Shown here piece after piece: positions 8,457 to 17,686 of a stretch of DNA of 64,000 nucleotides. Numbering within the stretch: the stretch's first letter is position 1; each line of letters opens with the position of its first letter. Under the pieces are notes generated by a model that saw nothing but the letters and a program-made list of their open reading frames with translations, had not been told where the DNA came from and made no database searches. Both the position numbers and the translations under genes were made by a program. This DNA is from Acinetobacter calcoaceticus (GTDB lineage Bacteria > Pseudomonadota > Gammaproteobacteria > Pseudomonadales > Moraxellaceae). Where the stretch lies: NCBI RefSeq assembly GCF_016508255.1, contig NZ_JADVKT010000003.1, positions 303,832-367,831 of the forward strand, written 5' to 3'.

Positions 8457-8858
8457 TTATGCCACTGACTCTGGAGCAGTGCGCCATAAGCTTTCTAAAT
8501 CATAGAATTTGCGGGCAGTTGGTAGCATCACGTGTACTACAACAAAGCCGAGATCAATCAAGATCCATTCTGCATCTCGTTCACCTTCAACACCAATCGG
8601 GCGGAAACCGGCTTTTCGAGCTTCTTCTGCAACATTGTCTGCAAGTGCTTTGACATGGCGAGTAGAAGTACCACTCGCAATTACAATAGCATCAGCGACG
8701 TTGCTAATTGAGCTAACATCTAACTGGAGAATATCTTTTGCTTTTACATCAACTAAAGCGTCGTGGACGACTTTGAGACAAGTTTGTACGTCTTTATTTG
8801 AGGCATTCATTGCGAAATCGTGAGAATTAGACACGCTGGGCGATGGTTCTAAATTCAT
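8457..8858 (-). CDS. rsfS: Ribosomal silencing factor RsfS
   Basis: RsfS binds ribosomal protein uL14 and blocks 30S-50S joining when nutrients are short. The core domain is clear: VDVKAKDILQLDVSSIS, ADAIVIASGTSTRHVKALADNV, GERDAEWILIDLGFVVVHVM and a C-terminal ARKFYDLESLW. The ATG at 8858 (133 residues) is preferred. A GTG at 8888 coincides with the predicted transcription start, while the ATG at 8810 has no ribosome site and would give the more usual family length. It is not next to nadD here, unlike in Enterobacteria. Confidence 0.92.
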   Translation of the reverse strand: MNLEPSPSVSNSHDFAMNASNKDVQTCLKVVHDALVDVKAKDILQLDVSSISNVADAIVIASGTSTRHVKALADNVAEEARKAGFRPIGVEGERDAEWILIDLGFVVVHVMLPTARKFYDLESLWRTAPESVA

Positions 8859-8893
8859 ATAGGGTATATTTTCCTGACAATTACTCACTATCT

Positions 8894-8922
8894 AATATAG
8901 TGGTTTTTGCGCTAAATTTCAA
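8894..8922 (-). promoter_or_regulatory. Sigma-70-type promoter of rsfS
   Basis: On the minus strand, TTGAAA (8917-8922), a 17-bp spacer and TATATT (8894-8899) are close to consensus. Predicted transcription starts near 8887, which supports a translation start downstream of the GTG at 8888. Confidence 0.65.
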
Positions 8923-8939
8923 ACAGAAGTCGTAACAGT

Positions 8940-9734
8940 TTATATATTTACATCATCTGAAAAGTATTTTTTCTTCCACGTAAATGACTGATTTGAGCCA
9001 TTCTCTGGTTTATATTCCGCTGCAATGTAGTTCTGATAAGAACTTTGCTTTAACCAAGAAAAAATTTGCTCATATGGAATTTGAGCTGTATCTGGTTCAT
9101 GGCGACCCGGACAGTCTGCAAATTGAATATGACCAATTGAGTTAATATTCTCTTGTAAACCCTCAAGCACATCTTCGCCCATCATCGCCATGTGGTAGCA
9201 GTCATATTGCATTTTTAGAGATGGGTGATTAACTGCTTCTAGCATTTCTTGTGCCTGCGCAATATTCTGTACTAAAAAGCGTGGCATATCTGTACCGTTA
9301 ATCATTTCAAAAACGGGTTCTATGCCGTGTTCATCGAGTAAGTTGCTGGCAAGTTTTAAATTAGCTGCTAATGTTTTTAAGCAAGGTAGTAAGTCAGCAT
9401 CAAGAGGTTGTTTACCTGCCAAAATATTAATGCGAGGAACTTTTAAAGCAGTAGCGTAGCTAATCGCTAATTCTAAGGCTTCACGGAAAGCTGTTTCTTG
9501 ACCGGGGATGCCTGCTAAACCATTTCCACCTTGCATCAGATCACCCGCGGGCACATTGATTAGGCAGAGACCAAGGTTGTAGCGTTCGAGTTGAGTTTGA
9601 ATATCTGAAATAGCCAATTCATAAGGAAATTGAATTTCTACATATTCGAAGCCCTGTGCATGGGCTAGAGCAAAGCGTTCAATTAAAGGAACTTCGGTAA
9701 AAATCATGGATAAATTGACTGCAAGACGACTCAT
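8940..9734 (-). CDS. Hydroxypyruvate isomerase family protein
   Basis: This 264-residue protein of the xylose-isomerase-like TIM-barrel group resembles Hyi/OtnI, which interconvert hydroxypyruvate and tartronate semialdehyde or related sugar acids. Family features include the N-terminal AVNLSMIFTEVPLIERF, CLINVPAGD, PVFEMINGTDMP, and metal-binding residues in QYDCYHMAMMGED and IGHIQFADCPGRHEPD. CGGAG lies 7 nt before the ATG at 9734; the ORF could be opened two codons earlier only at a TTG. It is the last gene of an operon behind a tartronate-semialdehyde-reductase-like gene (13 bp gap), which supports a role near glyoxylate metabolism. Confidence 0.82.
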   Translation of the reverse strand: MSRLAVNLSMIFTEVPLIERFALAHAQGFEYVEIQFPYELAISDIQTQLERYNLGLCLINVPAGDLMQGGNGLAGIPGQETAFREALELAISYATALKVPRINILAGKQPLDADLLPCLKTLAANLKLASNLLDEHGIEPVFEMINGTDMPRFLVQNIAQAQEMLEAVNHPSLKMQYDCYHMAMMGEDVLEGLQENINSIGHIQFADCPGRHEPDTAQIPYEQIFSWLKQSSYQNYIAAEYKPENGSNQSFTWKKKYFSDDVNI

Positions 9735-9747
9735 ACTCAAACTCCGT

Positions 9748-10617
9748 TTATTTTTGCTCTATTAATTGAATCATAGTAGCTAAATCTTTCTCAGCAAAGC
9801 CATTTTTTTGGTGAGTTTGTAGCTGTAATAGAGCTTTTTGTGCAACGGGGATATCTAAATTAACATTGTTAGCCAATGTTACTGCGTTGTTAAGATCCTT
9901 AGATAATGTTTGAACTTTCCACTGAACTGGTTCAAATGTGTGAGTTGCCATGCGTGGGGTAAGAATTTGAAAAGGTTTGGAGTCAGCAAATCCACCAGCT
10001 AAAGCAGGAGCCAGTAAAGTCGTGTCTACACCAGTTCGGTCTGCAAGTGCGACAGCCTCTGCAATCAGAGCGCTATTGGCTGCAACAATAAGTTGATTAC
10101 AAATTTTGGTGGCTTGGCCAGTACCTGTGCCCCCCATTCGAGTCACACGCTGGGATAGAACATTATAAATAGGAGTGAGGTTGGTAATAGTTTGACTATC
10201 ACCGCCTGCAAAAATGACAAGTGTGCCTTGTTCTGCACCAGCAGTTCCGCCTGATACAGGTGAATCAATCCATGTCACATGGTGTGTAGCCGCTTCTTGA
10301 GCAAGCGTTTTTGTTATAGCAACAGATAAGCTTGAGAAATCAACAATAACCTGATTCGCTTTTAAGTTAGGCTGAATTTTTTCAAATACCGCTTCTACTG
10401 CTTTGTCATCTGCCAGACAGATTAAAATAACTGGATATTCACCAACATTTGAAAGTTCTAAAGCTTGTGCCCCGATATCAATAAGTTCTTCACAGGCAGA
10501 GAAGGTTCGATTCCAAACGGCAACTTGAAAGCCAGCTTGAATAAGGCGGGTTGCCATCCGACTTCCCATCAGCCCTATACCTAAAAAAGCAATAGGAGTG
10601 TTGCGATCAAAATTCAT
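9748..10617 (-). CDS. NAD(P)-dependent beta-hydroxyacid dehydrogenase (tartronate semialdehyde reductase-like)
   Basis: This 289-residue member of the 3-hydroxyisobutyrate dehydrogenase family has the Rossmann motif GIGLMGSRMA and VAVWNRT. Its substrate loop is DSPVSGGTAGAEQGTL, and the catalytic lysine lies in GQATKICNQL. With an Hyi-like gene downstream, 2-hydroxy-3-oxopropionate (tartronate semialdehyde) reduction is the best guess. With a crotonase upstream, 3-hydroxyisobutyrate in valine breakdown is an alternative. No glyoxylate carboligase gene is in the window. Gaps of 11 and 13 bp place it in the middle of a three-gene operon. Confidence 0.82.
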   Translation of the reverse strand: MNFDRNTPIAFLGIGLMGSRMATRLIQAGFQVAVWNRTFSACEELIDIGAQALELSNVGEYPVILICLADDKAVEAVFEKIQPNLKANQVIVDFSSLSVAITKTLAQEAATHHVTWIDSPVSGGTAGAEQGTLVIFAGGDSQTITNLTPIYNVLSQRVTRMGGTGTGQATKICNQLIVAANSALIAEAVALADRTGVDTTLLAPALAGGFADSKPFQILTPRMATHTFEPVQWKVQTLSKDLNNAVTLANNVNLDIPVAQKALLQLQTHQKNGFAEKDLATMIQLIEQK

Positions 10618-10628
10618 AATCTAAGCTC

Positions 10629-11417
10629 TTATTTATATTGGCGTGGTAAAAAATTAATTTCAGGATGTTTGTCTTTTTTACGAGCAAGTTTGCTATTTTT
10701 GCCAAGTAATAATTTAAGTTGCCAGATTTTTTCTAGACGTAACGATTTTTCTGGTTGGTGTTCCATGGCGTCAAGTACACGTTTTGCTGCAGTGAGGGCA
10801 TCAGGTGAACGTTGCAACATTTCAGCTGCAATCTCACGTGCTCTCTCTAGAGGAGAGTCACTTAAATGGGTCACAAGACCAATTTCTTTTGCATAATTCC
10901 CATCAAAAACACGGGCAGTTAAGGTGAGTTCTTTTGCAAGATCAAAGCTAATTAAACCTTTTAATGAGCGAGTAAGTCCCATATCAGGGACTAGACCCCA
11001 ACGGCTTTCCATAATCGACATTTTTGTTTCTGGGTGAGAAATTCGGATGTCAGCAGCCAAGGCAAGTTGCATACCAGCGCCGAAACAATATCCTTCTAAT
11101 GCTGCAATAACAGGTACAGGTAAATTCTGCCAAGTCAGAAATGCTTTTTGAAAAAGGCTTTGTCCAGGTTTTACAAGTTCCCAAATTGCAAAAGCAGAGT
11201 TTTTGGGATTGTTGAGGTCAGATAAATCAATGCCAGCACTAAACACATTTCCTTCACCTGCCAAAATAACACAGCGAATATCTCTATCTTTTTTAATTGC
11301 TTTTGCAGTTAAAACTAACTCTTTTAATAAGGCAAAACTCATCGCATTGCGTTTGTCTGGACGGTTTAAATATACCGTTGCAATGCCATTATTTTTTTCA
11401 ATACGTAAGAGTGCCAT
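10629..11417 (-). CDS. Crotonase/enoyl-CoA hydratase family protein
   Basis: This 262-residue crotonase-fold enzyme has the N-terminal VYLNRPDKRNAMS, the first oxyanion segment FSAGIDLSDL, and the second segment EGYCFGAGMQLALAADIRI. Acidic catalytic residues are likely in MESRWGLVPDMG; the E plus D arrangement is like dienoyl-CoA isomerases and some hydratases. It acts on an acyl-CoA, but the chain type is not predictable. It is the first gene of the operon with the GlxR-like and Hyi-like genes, so a branched or C3/C4 carbon route is plausible. Confidence 0.85.
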   Translation of the reverse strand: MALLRIEKNNGIATVYLNRPDKRNAMSFALLKELVLTAKAIKKDRDIRCVILAGEGNVFSAGIDLSDLNNPKNSAFAIWELVKPGQSLFQKAFLTWQNLPVPVIAALEGYCFGAGMQLALAADIRISHPETKMSIMESRWGLVPDMGLTRSLKGLISFDLAKELTLTARVFDGNYAKEIGLVTHLSDSPLERAREIAAEMLQRSPDALTAAKRVLDAMEHQPEKSLRLEKIWQLKLLLGKNSKLARKKDKHPEINFLPRQYK

Positions 11418-11511
11418 GAGATTCCCGCTTCTTTTTTTATAGATGAACGGAGCATAACATGGCTGTAATTTGGAAACATGACAGCTCAGTCATACCTATT
11501 TAATAGATATG

Positions 11512-14319
11512 TTAGTCAGGTATTACCAAGATCTGGTGAGCAGCACTTTCAACCTCTTTAACGACAAGACCTAATTCATCAAAGCGCTGCATAACCTCTT
11601 CAATGAAGCCTTCATCTGCTATACGGCGTTCTTTACGTAGCATTGAAATAAATTGCTCAAAGTCACCAGTCACTTGCTGTAGTTTCGGGGCGCCTACATA
11701 GCGAGTGGCACCATACAGACGATGTAAAACATGCTCAAGTTGAGGGAAGTCTTCAAGCTCAATGAGCTGCTGCATTTCGTCTAGCTCAGTTGGAAAACTA
11801 TCAACTAACATTTTAAGTAGATCTTGTGCCAAGTCTTCTTTATTTGCTGCGAGCTGCAAACTTTGTTGCCAGTTTAAAATTTGTGGATCTAAAGCTTCTG
11901 CAACGACATGGTGATCTTTATCTAAGGCTTTTGCTGTAAAGTTATTTTTGGTCCATTGCGTTAAGATCTGGATGATTTGCTCCATTTGAATTGGCTTGGT
12001 GACATAGTCATTCATGCCTACTTTAAGGAGTTTTTGTTTTTCATCAGCAAGCGCATGGGCGGTTAGTGCAATAATTGGTAGCTGCATTTCACCGTCTAAA
12101 GTTGACTCTAAAGAACGAATAGCACGAGTTGTATCAATGCCTGACATGACAGGCATTTGAATATCCATGAACACTAAATCAAATGGTTTAAGTTTTTGAT
12201 CAATTCGCTCTTGAATGAGGTTAAGTGCGTCTTGTCCACTGATTGCTTTAGTTGTTTTAACGTTTAGTTCGCCTAACAAGGCTTCTAAAACAATTAAGTT
12301 AGGCAAATGGTCATCCACTGCCAGAATGTGCAGCCCTTGACCATTGAAGTCTTGTTGTTCTTCTTCAAAAATAGGTTGATCATTTAATAATTGAATGAGT
12401 CCACTTCGACTTAATGGTTGATAGAGAGGGCGAGCACGGTATTCACTGAGCATGTTTGGCTCAAGCGTCATTTGATAGCCATAGACTGCTAAATTGCCTT
12501 GATAACGGCTACGGATTTCTTTTAATAACGCTTCCGTGTCACCGCTATGATCAACGATAAGCCATGTATTATCTTTCTGATCAAGATGTTTTAAACGGCT
12601 AAACAAGTCCAGAATCGATTGTGTTTCGATATGAGGAACTTGATAATTTTCAAGATAATAACGTAAAACACTTGCTGTAGCTGGATGAGCAAGATAAGAC
12701 ACGACTTGTAAATGCTCAAAGTGTGGGTGTTCGATTTCGTAATCTTCATCTACTACAAATTGTGCGGTAAACCAGAAGGTTGAGCCTTTTTCTGTTGGTG
12801 CACGTTCTTGGTTATCTTCAAAACCAATTTGACCATGCATGAGATGAACAAGCTGTTTAGAAATAGCAAGACCTAAACCAGTACCGCCAAATTGACGTGT
12901 AACTGATGCATCGCCTTGTGAGAATGATTCAAATAATTTTTTACGGTCTGTGCCACTTAAACCAATACCACTATCTTGAACACTAAAATGAAGTAGACAT
13001 TGCCCAATATCATCATGTTCCATACGCACACGAACAATAATTTCACCATCTGGAGTGAACTTGATTGCATTAGAAATTAAGTTGGTCAAAATTTGCTTGA
13101 AGCGTAAGGCATCGCCAATCACTTGTTGTGGAATATTGTCCGCATAGTAAAAAGCCATGGCAATATGTTTTTGAGCGGCCAAAGGAGATAGCATATCCAT
13201 GACATCAAAAATGGCTTCTTCTAAATCAAAAGGTGCTGTTTCAAGTTCTAATTTACCTGCATCAATTTTTGAGAAATCTAATACATCGTTAATTAATGCT
13301 AATAAATGGGCAGATGACTTGCGAATGGTTTGTAAATAAAGATTTTGTTCATTACTTAAATTTTGTTGACGGAGTAATAAATGAATGAAGCCATCAATAC
13401 TGTTTAGAGGTGTTCGAAGCTCATGACTAATATTGGCAAGGAAAACTGACTTTGCTTGGTTTGATGAAATCGCTTGGTCACGTGCTTGACGATAGGTAAT
13501 GTTCTGGACTTCTAAGGTGTCGAGTGTTCTGCGTAAGTCTTCTTCTGTTTGTTCAGTGTGTTCTTTTAGCTCTAAAAAGCTAAAGTGCAATCGCTTAACA
13601 ACATTTGCAATATCGCGCTGTAGTAAGCGTAACTCCCCAGTACTGTTAATGACGAGATGTTGGTCTAAAGTATCGGCATTTAAACGTTGTAACTGCATCC
13701 GAATTTCATACATCGGTGCAATCCAGCGACGAGAATAAAAATTCAAACAAAGTAAAAGTAACAGTAAGGTCATTAATCCAGTAATGACGAGAGCAATCAG
13801 AATACGATAACGTGCCAGCTCGAGAGGTTGGTTATCCATTTCAATCACTAACCAGACTGGCGCTTTTCCTGGGCTGTTAATGATACGAAGACCATAAATG
13901 TTATTTTTATTATGGGAAATAGGGCCAAAAAAACTATTACTATTTGGAAAGCTAGGCCAATAACGATTGTCACGATAACCAATACTTAAATAAGTCTGTC
14001 CATTGTTATCGATTAGTACCGCGCGTTTTACATTTTTTTCGCTAAACATGCTTTGCATGATGTGCTGGGCATGATCGTATTGATCGGGCTGTAGTTCGAC
14101 CAGTGTGTACAAATCTTTCGCAATTTGATTGTAGCGAGCTAAAATTGCTGAGGCATGATGTAGTTGTTGTTGTTTTACCGAATGTGACGTTTCAGTTAAA
14201 ACCAGAAAAGCACCGACTCCTGTTAAAATCATAATCGGCACAAAAATTAGAGCAATCAATTGCCCGTATGCATGATTCAGACGTAAGCGTTTCGATAAGG
14301 CTTTATTGAAATTAGACAT
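11512..14319 (-). CDS. gacS: Hybrid sensor histidine kinase GacS (BarA type)
   Basis: This membrane kinase phosphorylates GacA and thereby switches on Rsm small RNAs, controlling virulence and secondary metabolism. It has 935 residues in the order TM1 (about 18-42), periplasmic sensor, TM2 (about 172-193), HAMP with coiled coil, HisKA (LANISHELRTPLNSI, phospho-His near 297), HATPase (FKQILTNLISNAIKF; GTGLGLAISK), receiver (MDIQMPVMSG, phospho-Asp), and C-terminal Hpt (HRLYGATRYVG). All phosphorelay residues are present. gacA is not adjacent. The gene is divergent from cysM, as gacS is in Pseudomonas. Confidence 0.93.
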   Translation of the reverse strand: MSNFNKALSKRLRLNHAYGQLIALIFVPIMILTGVGAFLVLTETSHSVKQQQLHHASAILARYNQIAKDLYTLVELQPDQYDHAQHIMQSMFSEKNVKRAVLIDNNGQTYLSIGYRDNRYWPSFPNSNSFFGPISHNKNNIYGLRIINSPGKAPVWLVIEMDNQPLELARYRILIALVITGLMTLLLLLLCLNFYSRRWIAPMYEIRMQLQRLNADTLDQHLVINSTGELRLLQRDIANVVKRLHFSFLELKEHTEQTEEDLRRTLDTLEVQNITYRQARDQAISSNQAKSVFLANISHELRTPLNSIDGFIHLLLRQQNLSNEQNLYLQTIRKSSAHLLALINDVLDFSKIDAGKLELETAPFDLEEAIFDVMDMLSPLAAQKHIAMAFYYADNIPQQVIGDALRFKQILTNLISNAIKFTPDGEIIVRVRMEHDDIGQCLLHFSVQDSGIGLSGTDRKKLFESFSQGDASVTRQFGGTGLGLAISKQLVHLMHGQIGFEDNQERAPTEKGSTFWFTAQFVVDEDYEIEHPHFEHLQVVSYLAHPATASVLRYYLENYQVPHIETQSILDLFSRLKHLDQKDNTWLIVDHSGDTEALLKEIRSRYQGNLAVYGYQMTLEPNMLSEYRARPLYQPLSRSGLIQLLNDQPIFEEEQQDFNGQGLHILAVDDHLPNLIVLEALLGELNVKTTKAISGQDALNLIQERIDQKLKPFDLVFMDIQMPVMSGIDTTRAIRSLESTLDGEMQLPIIALTAHALADEKQKLLKVGMNDYVTKPIQMEQIIQILTQWTKNNFTAKALDKDHHVVAEALDPQILNWQQSLQLAANKEDLAQDLLKMLVDSFPTELDEMQQLIELEDFPQLEHVLHRLYGATRYVGAPKLQQVTGDFEQFISMLRKERRIADEGFIEEVMQRFDELGLVVKEVESAAHQILVIPD

Positions 14320-14491
14320 GGCTACATCAGATTTATCTCTCTGTTCGGCATCTTATCACGCTTTATTTTAAAACAGACGGCATTTTATAAATGACCGAGC
14401 TTTAATCGCTTTCATGAAAAAGCATATTGAAATGGGTGCAGTACCGAGCATTTTTTCATACAATAGGCCCACCTCGATATAGGTGTTGATC

Positions 14492-15424
14492 ATGAGTAAT
14501 ACACAACCTGATTTTTTAGCCGACGAATTTTTGTTAGATCACTATGTAGGTAAGACACCTCTAGTTCGTTTGCAGCGATTAGCTTCTCATACGCAAGCGA
14601 CAGTTTTAGCAAAATTGGAAGGTAATAATCCGGCAGGTTCTGTAAAAGACCGTCCTGCATATAACATGATTATGCAGGCAGAAAAACGTGGTCAAATTAA
14701 GCCCGGAGACACCTTGATTGAGGCAACCAGTGGGAATACTGGTATTGCTTTAGCAATGGTTGCTGCAATGCGTGGCTATAAAATGAAACTTATTATGCCG
14801 AACAATATGAGTCAGGAGCGTAAAGATGCGATGATGGCTTATGGTGCAGAGCTAATTGAAGTAACGCCACAGCAAGGTATGGAAGGTGCACGTGATTTAG
14901 CCTTGCAAATGGAAAAAGAAGGAAAGGGTTACGTTTTAAATCAGTTTGGTAATCCTGATAATGTTGAAGCTCATTACTTAACGACTGGGCCTGAGATTTG
15001 GAAACAAACAGGTGGGAAAATTACCCATTTTGTAAGCTCAATGGGTACAACTGGTACCATTATGGGTGTTTCTAAATATTTAAAAGAACAAAACCCAGAT
15101 ATTCAGATTATTGGTTTGCAACCAGCAGATGGATCAAGTATTGCTGGTATTCGCCGTTGGCCAAAAGAATATTTACCGACTATTTTTGATAGTAGCCGTG
15201 TGGATCGTACTATTGATATTCCACAAATTGATGCTGAAAAAACGATGCGTAAATTAGCACGTATGGAAGGCATCAGTGCTGGTACATCTTCAGGTGGTGC
15301 AGTATGGGCCTCCATCAAGATTGCAGAAGAAAATCCAGATGCTGTTATTGTTTGCATTATCTGTGACCGTGGCGACCGCTACTTGTCTACAGGACTGTTT
15401 TCAGTGCAGGACGATAATTCATAA
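14492..15424 (+). CDS. cysM: Cysteine synthase B (O-acetylserine sulfhydrylase)
   Basis: This PLP enzyme makes cysteine from O-acetylserine and sulfide or thiosulfate. The 310-residue chain has YVGKTPLVRL, the PLP lysine in NPAGSVKDRPA, the ATSGNTGIALA loop, VSSMGTTGTIMG phosphate-binding glycines and GISAGTSSGGA. The C-terminal RWPKEYLP region is of the CysM rather than the CysK type. An AGGTG site lies 7 nt before the ATG at 14492; a GTG three codons upstream overlaps that site. The stop codon is at 15422-15424, and the exonuclease gene follows 12 bp later, probably co-transcribed. Confidence 0.93.
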   Translation: MSNTQPDFLADEFLLDHYVGKTPLVRLQRLASHTQATVLAKLEGNNPAGSVKDRPAYNMIMQAEKRGQIKPGDTLIEATSGNTGIALAMVAAMRGYKMKLIMPNNMSQERKDAMMAYGAELIEVTPQQGMEGARDLALQMEKEGKGYVLNQFGNPDNVEAHYLTTGPEIWKQTGGKITHFVSSMGTTGTIMGVSKYLKEQNPDIQIIGLQPADGSSIAGIRRWPKEYLPTIFDSSRVDRTIDIPQIDAEKTMRKLARMEGISAGTSSGGAVWASIKIAEENPDAVIVCIICDRGDRYLSTGLFSVQDDNS

Positions 15425-15436
15425 TTGAGAGAAATA

Positions 15437-16255
15437 ATGCGTTTCCCAACCTTAGTTTTTGATATTGAAACTTTAACTGATTTAAAAGCGGGAGCGCATT
15501 TATATCATCTTGATTTACCAGAGGCTGATGTAGAGCAAGCATTGACTAAACTGCGCCGTCAAGACTCAGGCATGGATTTTCAGCGCTTACCTTTACATGA
15601 AATTGTGTGTATTTCTGGCCTTTGGATTGATGAGTCGGGTTTTAGATTGTTTTCTTTTAGTCGGGAACAATATTCTGAAGCTGAGATTTTGCAGAAGTTC
15701 TTATCAATTTTTGATAAGCGTCATCCGACTTTAGTGAGTTGGAATGGTTCGCAATTTGATTTACCCGTTATTCTATTTCGCGCGATGTATCATGGGCTTT
15801 CTGCACCGGGCTTATTTGATCAAGGTGAGATCGATAGCCAGAAGCGTTTTAATAATTACCAAAACCGTTATCACCATCGCCACATTGATTTAATGGATGT
15901 CATGGCAATGTTTAATGGTCGTAATTTTCAAAAGCTTGATGATATTGCCTGTATTTTAGGTTTACCGGGTAAACGTGGTGAATCGGGTTATCATGTACCA
16001 GAATATGTCCGTAATCAGCAGTGGTCAAAATTGACTAGCTATTGTGAGGGAGATGTACTCAATACATGGTTTATTTATTTGCGTTGGCTCGTGCTAAAAG
16101 GCCAATTGAATGCAGATGAACATAACCACTGGATTAGCTCAAGTATTGAATATTTACAGACCATGCCACAGCAGTCTGATTTTCTTGAAGTATGGGAACG
16201 TACTTCGAAACATACTGAATTTACTTCTCACTATTTTAATCCTTCAGATTTTTAG
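15437..16255 (+). CDS. Predicted 3'-5' exonuclease of the PolB exonuclease-domain type
   Basis: This 272-residue RNase H-fold exonuclease matches the DNA_pol_B_exo2 family. Exo I is FDIETLTDL (catalytic D and E), Exo II is SWNGSQFDLPVILFRA, and Exo III is YCEGDVLNTWFIYLRW; all acidic residues are present. It has no polymerase domain, and its cellular role is not established. GAGAG precedes the ATG at 15437. Its position between cysM and rlmD, 12 bp after cysM and 9 bp before rlmD, suggests one transcript through relA. Confidence 0.85.
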   Translation: MRFPTLVFDIETLTDLKAGAHLYHLDLPEADVEQALTKLRRQDSGMDFQRLPLHEIVCISGLWIDESGFRLFSFSREQYSEAEILQKFLSIFDKRHPTLVSWNGSQFDLPVILFRAMYHGLSAPGLFDQGEIDSQKRFNNYQNRYHHRHIDLMDVMAMFNGRNFQKLDDIACILGLPGKRGESGYHVPEYVRNQQWSKLTSYCEGDVLNTWFIYLRWLVLKGQLNADEHNHWISSSIEYLQTMPQQSDFLEVWERTSKHTEFTSHYFNPSDF

Positions 16256-16264
16256 GTTCATCCT

Positions 16265-17656
16265 TTGAAACAACACGCCAAATCTCGCAAGCCCCAACAA
16301 CCTGAATATATTTTTCAAGTTGAAACACTTTCTCATGAGGGGCGGGGAATTGCGCATTATGGTTCTCACCCTGATCATCCGGCAGATAAGCATGGCAAAA
16401 AAGTTTTTATTCGTTATGCCTTGCCCGGAGAAACTGTAAAGGCTCAGATTACCCATCAAGCGAAACGTCTTGAAGAAGCCGAGATGGTGCAGTTGTTAGG
16501 AGAACCTTCAACTCATCGTGTAGAAGCAATTTGTCCTCATTATGGTATCTGTGGTGGTTGTAGCATGCAGCATATCCATCCTGATGAACAAATCCGTTTA
16601 AAGCAAAGTGTGCTCCAGTCACATTTACAGCACTTTGCAGGTATTCAACCTGAACAGTGGCTAGAGCCGATTCGGTCTTTACAAAGTGATTATCGTCGTC
16701 GAGCACGAATAGGTGTGCGCTATTTGCCAAAGCCTGATCGCTTAATTATGGGTTTTCGTGAACATCATAGTAACCGGTTAATCTCTATCCATAGTTGTAG
16801 TGTTTTGGATGAAAAACTATCAAATAGTTTGCCTGAGTTGCGTCTTTTACTCCAAAGTCTAAAAGGCAAAGCACACATTGGTCATGTAGAATTAGCAAAA
16901 GGTGATCATGAAATTTCTTTATTGGTTCGTCATGTAGAAAAAATAAACAATTCTGATGTCAACCAATTAAAGCAATTTGCGTTAGACAAGGGGTGGCAGT
17001 TGTATTTGCAACCTAAGGGCCCGGAAAGTATTCATCGTATTGATGATGAAAAAGGTGCTTCGCGTTTACATTATGCTTTAGAGAGGTTTAATGTAAATTT
17101 TGCTTTTTCGCCATTGGATTTTACGCAGGTCAATGCCACAGTAAATGAACAAATGGTTCAATTGGCATGTGAATTGCTTCAATTGCGATCAGGTGAAAAA
17201 GTACTTGATCTATTTAGTGGTTTAGGTAATTTCTCGCTCCCATTAGCACGATGTGTTGGTGAGAGTGGTCAGGTTGTTGGTGTGGAAGGGAGTGAAGAAA
17301 TGGTGCAACGGGCAACAGCTAATGCAAAATGCAATGGTTTGGTGCAGGCAACCTTCTTTTCACAAGATTTAACAAAAGATTTTTCGCATCATTCTTGGGC
17401 AAATCAAGGATTTGATGCATTATTGATAGATCCTCCTCGTGCTGGTGCATATGAAATTATGCAGTATGTATCAAATTTTGGAGCAAAAAGAATCGTTTAT
17501 GTATCATGTAATCCAGCTACACTAGCAAGGGATGCGGGTGTTTTGGTCCAACATGGTTACCAGTTAAAAAAAGCAGCGGTGATGGACATGTTTACACATA
17601 CAGAACATGTTGAATCCATTGCACTATTTGAAAAAATTCAAGAGATAAACGATTAA
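16265..17656 (+). CDS. rlmD: 23S rRNA (uracil(1939)-C(5))-methyltransferase RlmD
   Basis: This SAM-dependent enzyme makes m5U1939 in 23S rRNA. The 463 residues comprise an N-terminal TRAM domain ([15 protein letters not shown] onward) and an Fe-S cluster cysteine set ([14 protein letters not shown] plus a later Cys in SIHSCS). The methyltransferase core follows, with [25 protein letters not shown] and the catalytic cysteine in [12 protein letters not shown]. The only start that retains the full TRAM domain is the TTG at 16265, preceded by TAGG. It precedes relA as in E. coli. Confidence 0.93.
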   Translation: MKQHAKSRKPQQPEYIFQVETLSHEGRGIAHYGSHPDHPADKHGKKVFIRYALPGETVKAQITHQAKRLEEAEMVQLLGEPSTHRVEAICPHYGICGGCSMQHIHPDEQIRLKQSVLQSHLQHFAGIQPEQWLEPIRSLQSDYRRRARIGVRYLPKPDRLIMGFREHHSNRLISIHSCSVLDEKLSNSLPELRLLLQSLKGKAHIGHVELAKGDHEISLLVRHVEKINNSDVNQLKQFALDKGWQLYLQPKGPESIHRIDDEKGASRLHYALERFNVNFAFSPLDFTQVNATVNEQMVQLACELLQLRSGEKVLDLFSGLGNFSLPLARCVGESGQVVGVEGSEEMVQRATANAKCNGLVQATFFSQDLTKDFSHHSWANQGFDALLIDPPRAGAYEIMQYVSNFGAKRIVYVSCNPATLARDAGVLVQHGYQLKKAAVMDMFTHTEHVESIALFEKIQEIND

Positions 17657-17686
17657 AAACATGAGTTACATATTGAGGAGAATGGT

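Noticed and set aside
8509..8823. 104-codon forward frame opposite rsfS
   Set aside because: Ser/Thr/Arg-rich antisense pattern; rsfS is firmly identified on the other strand.
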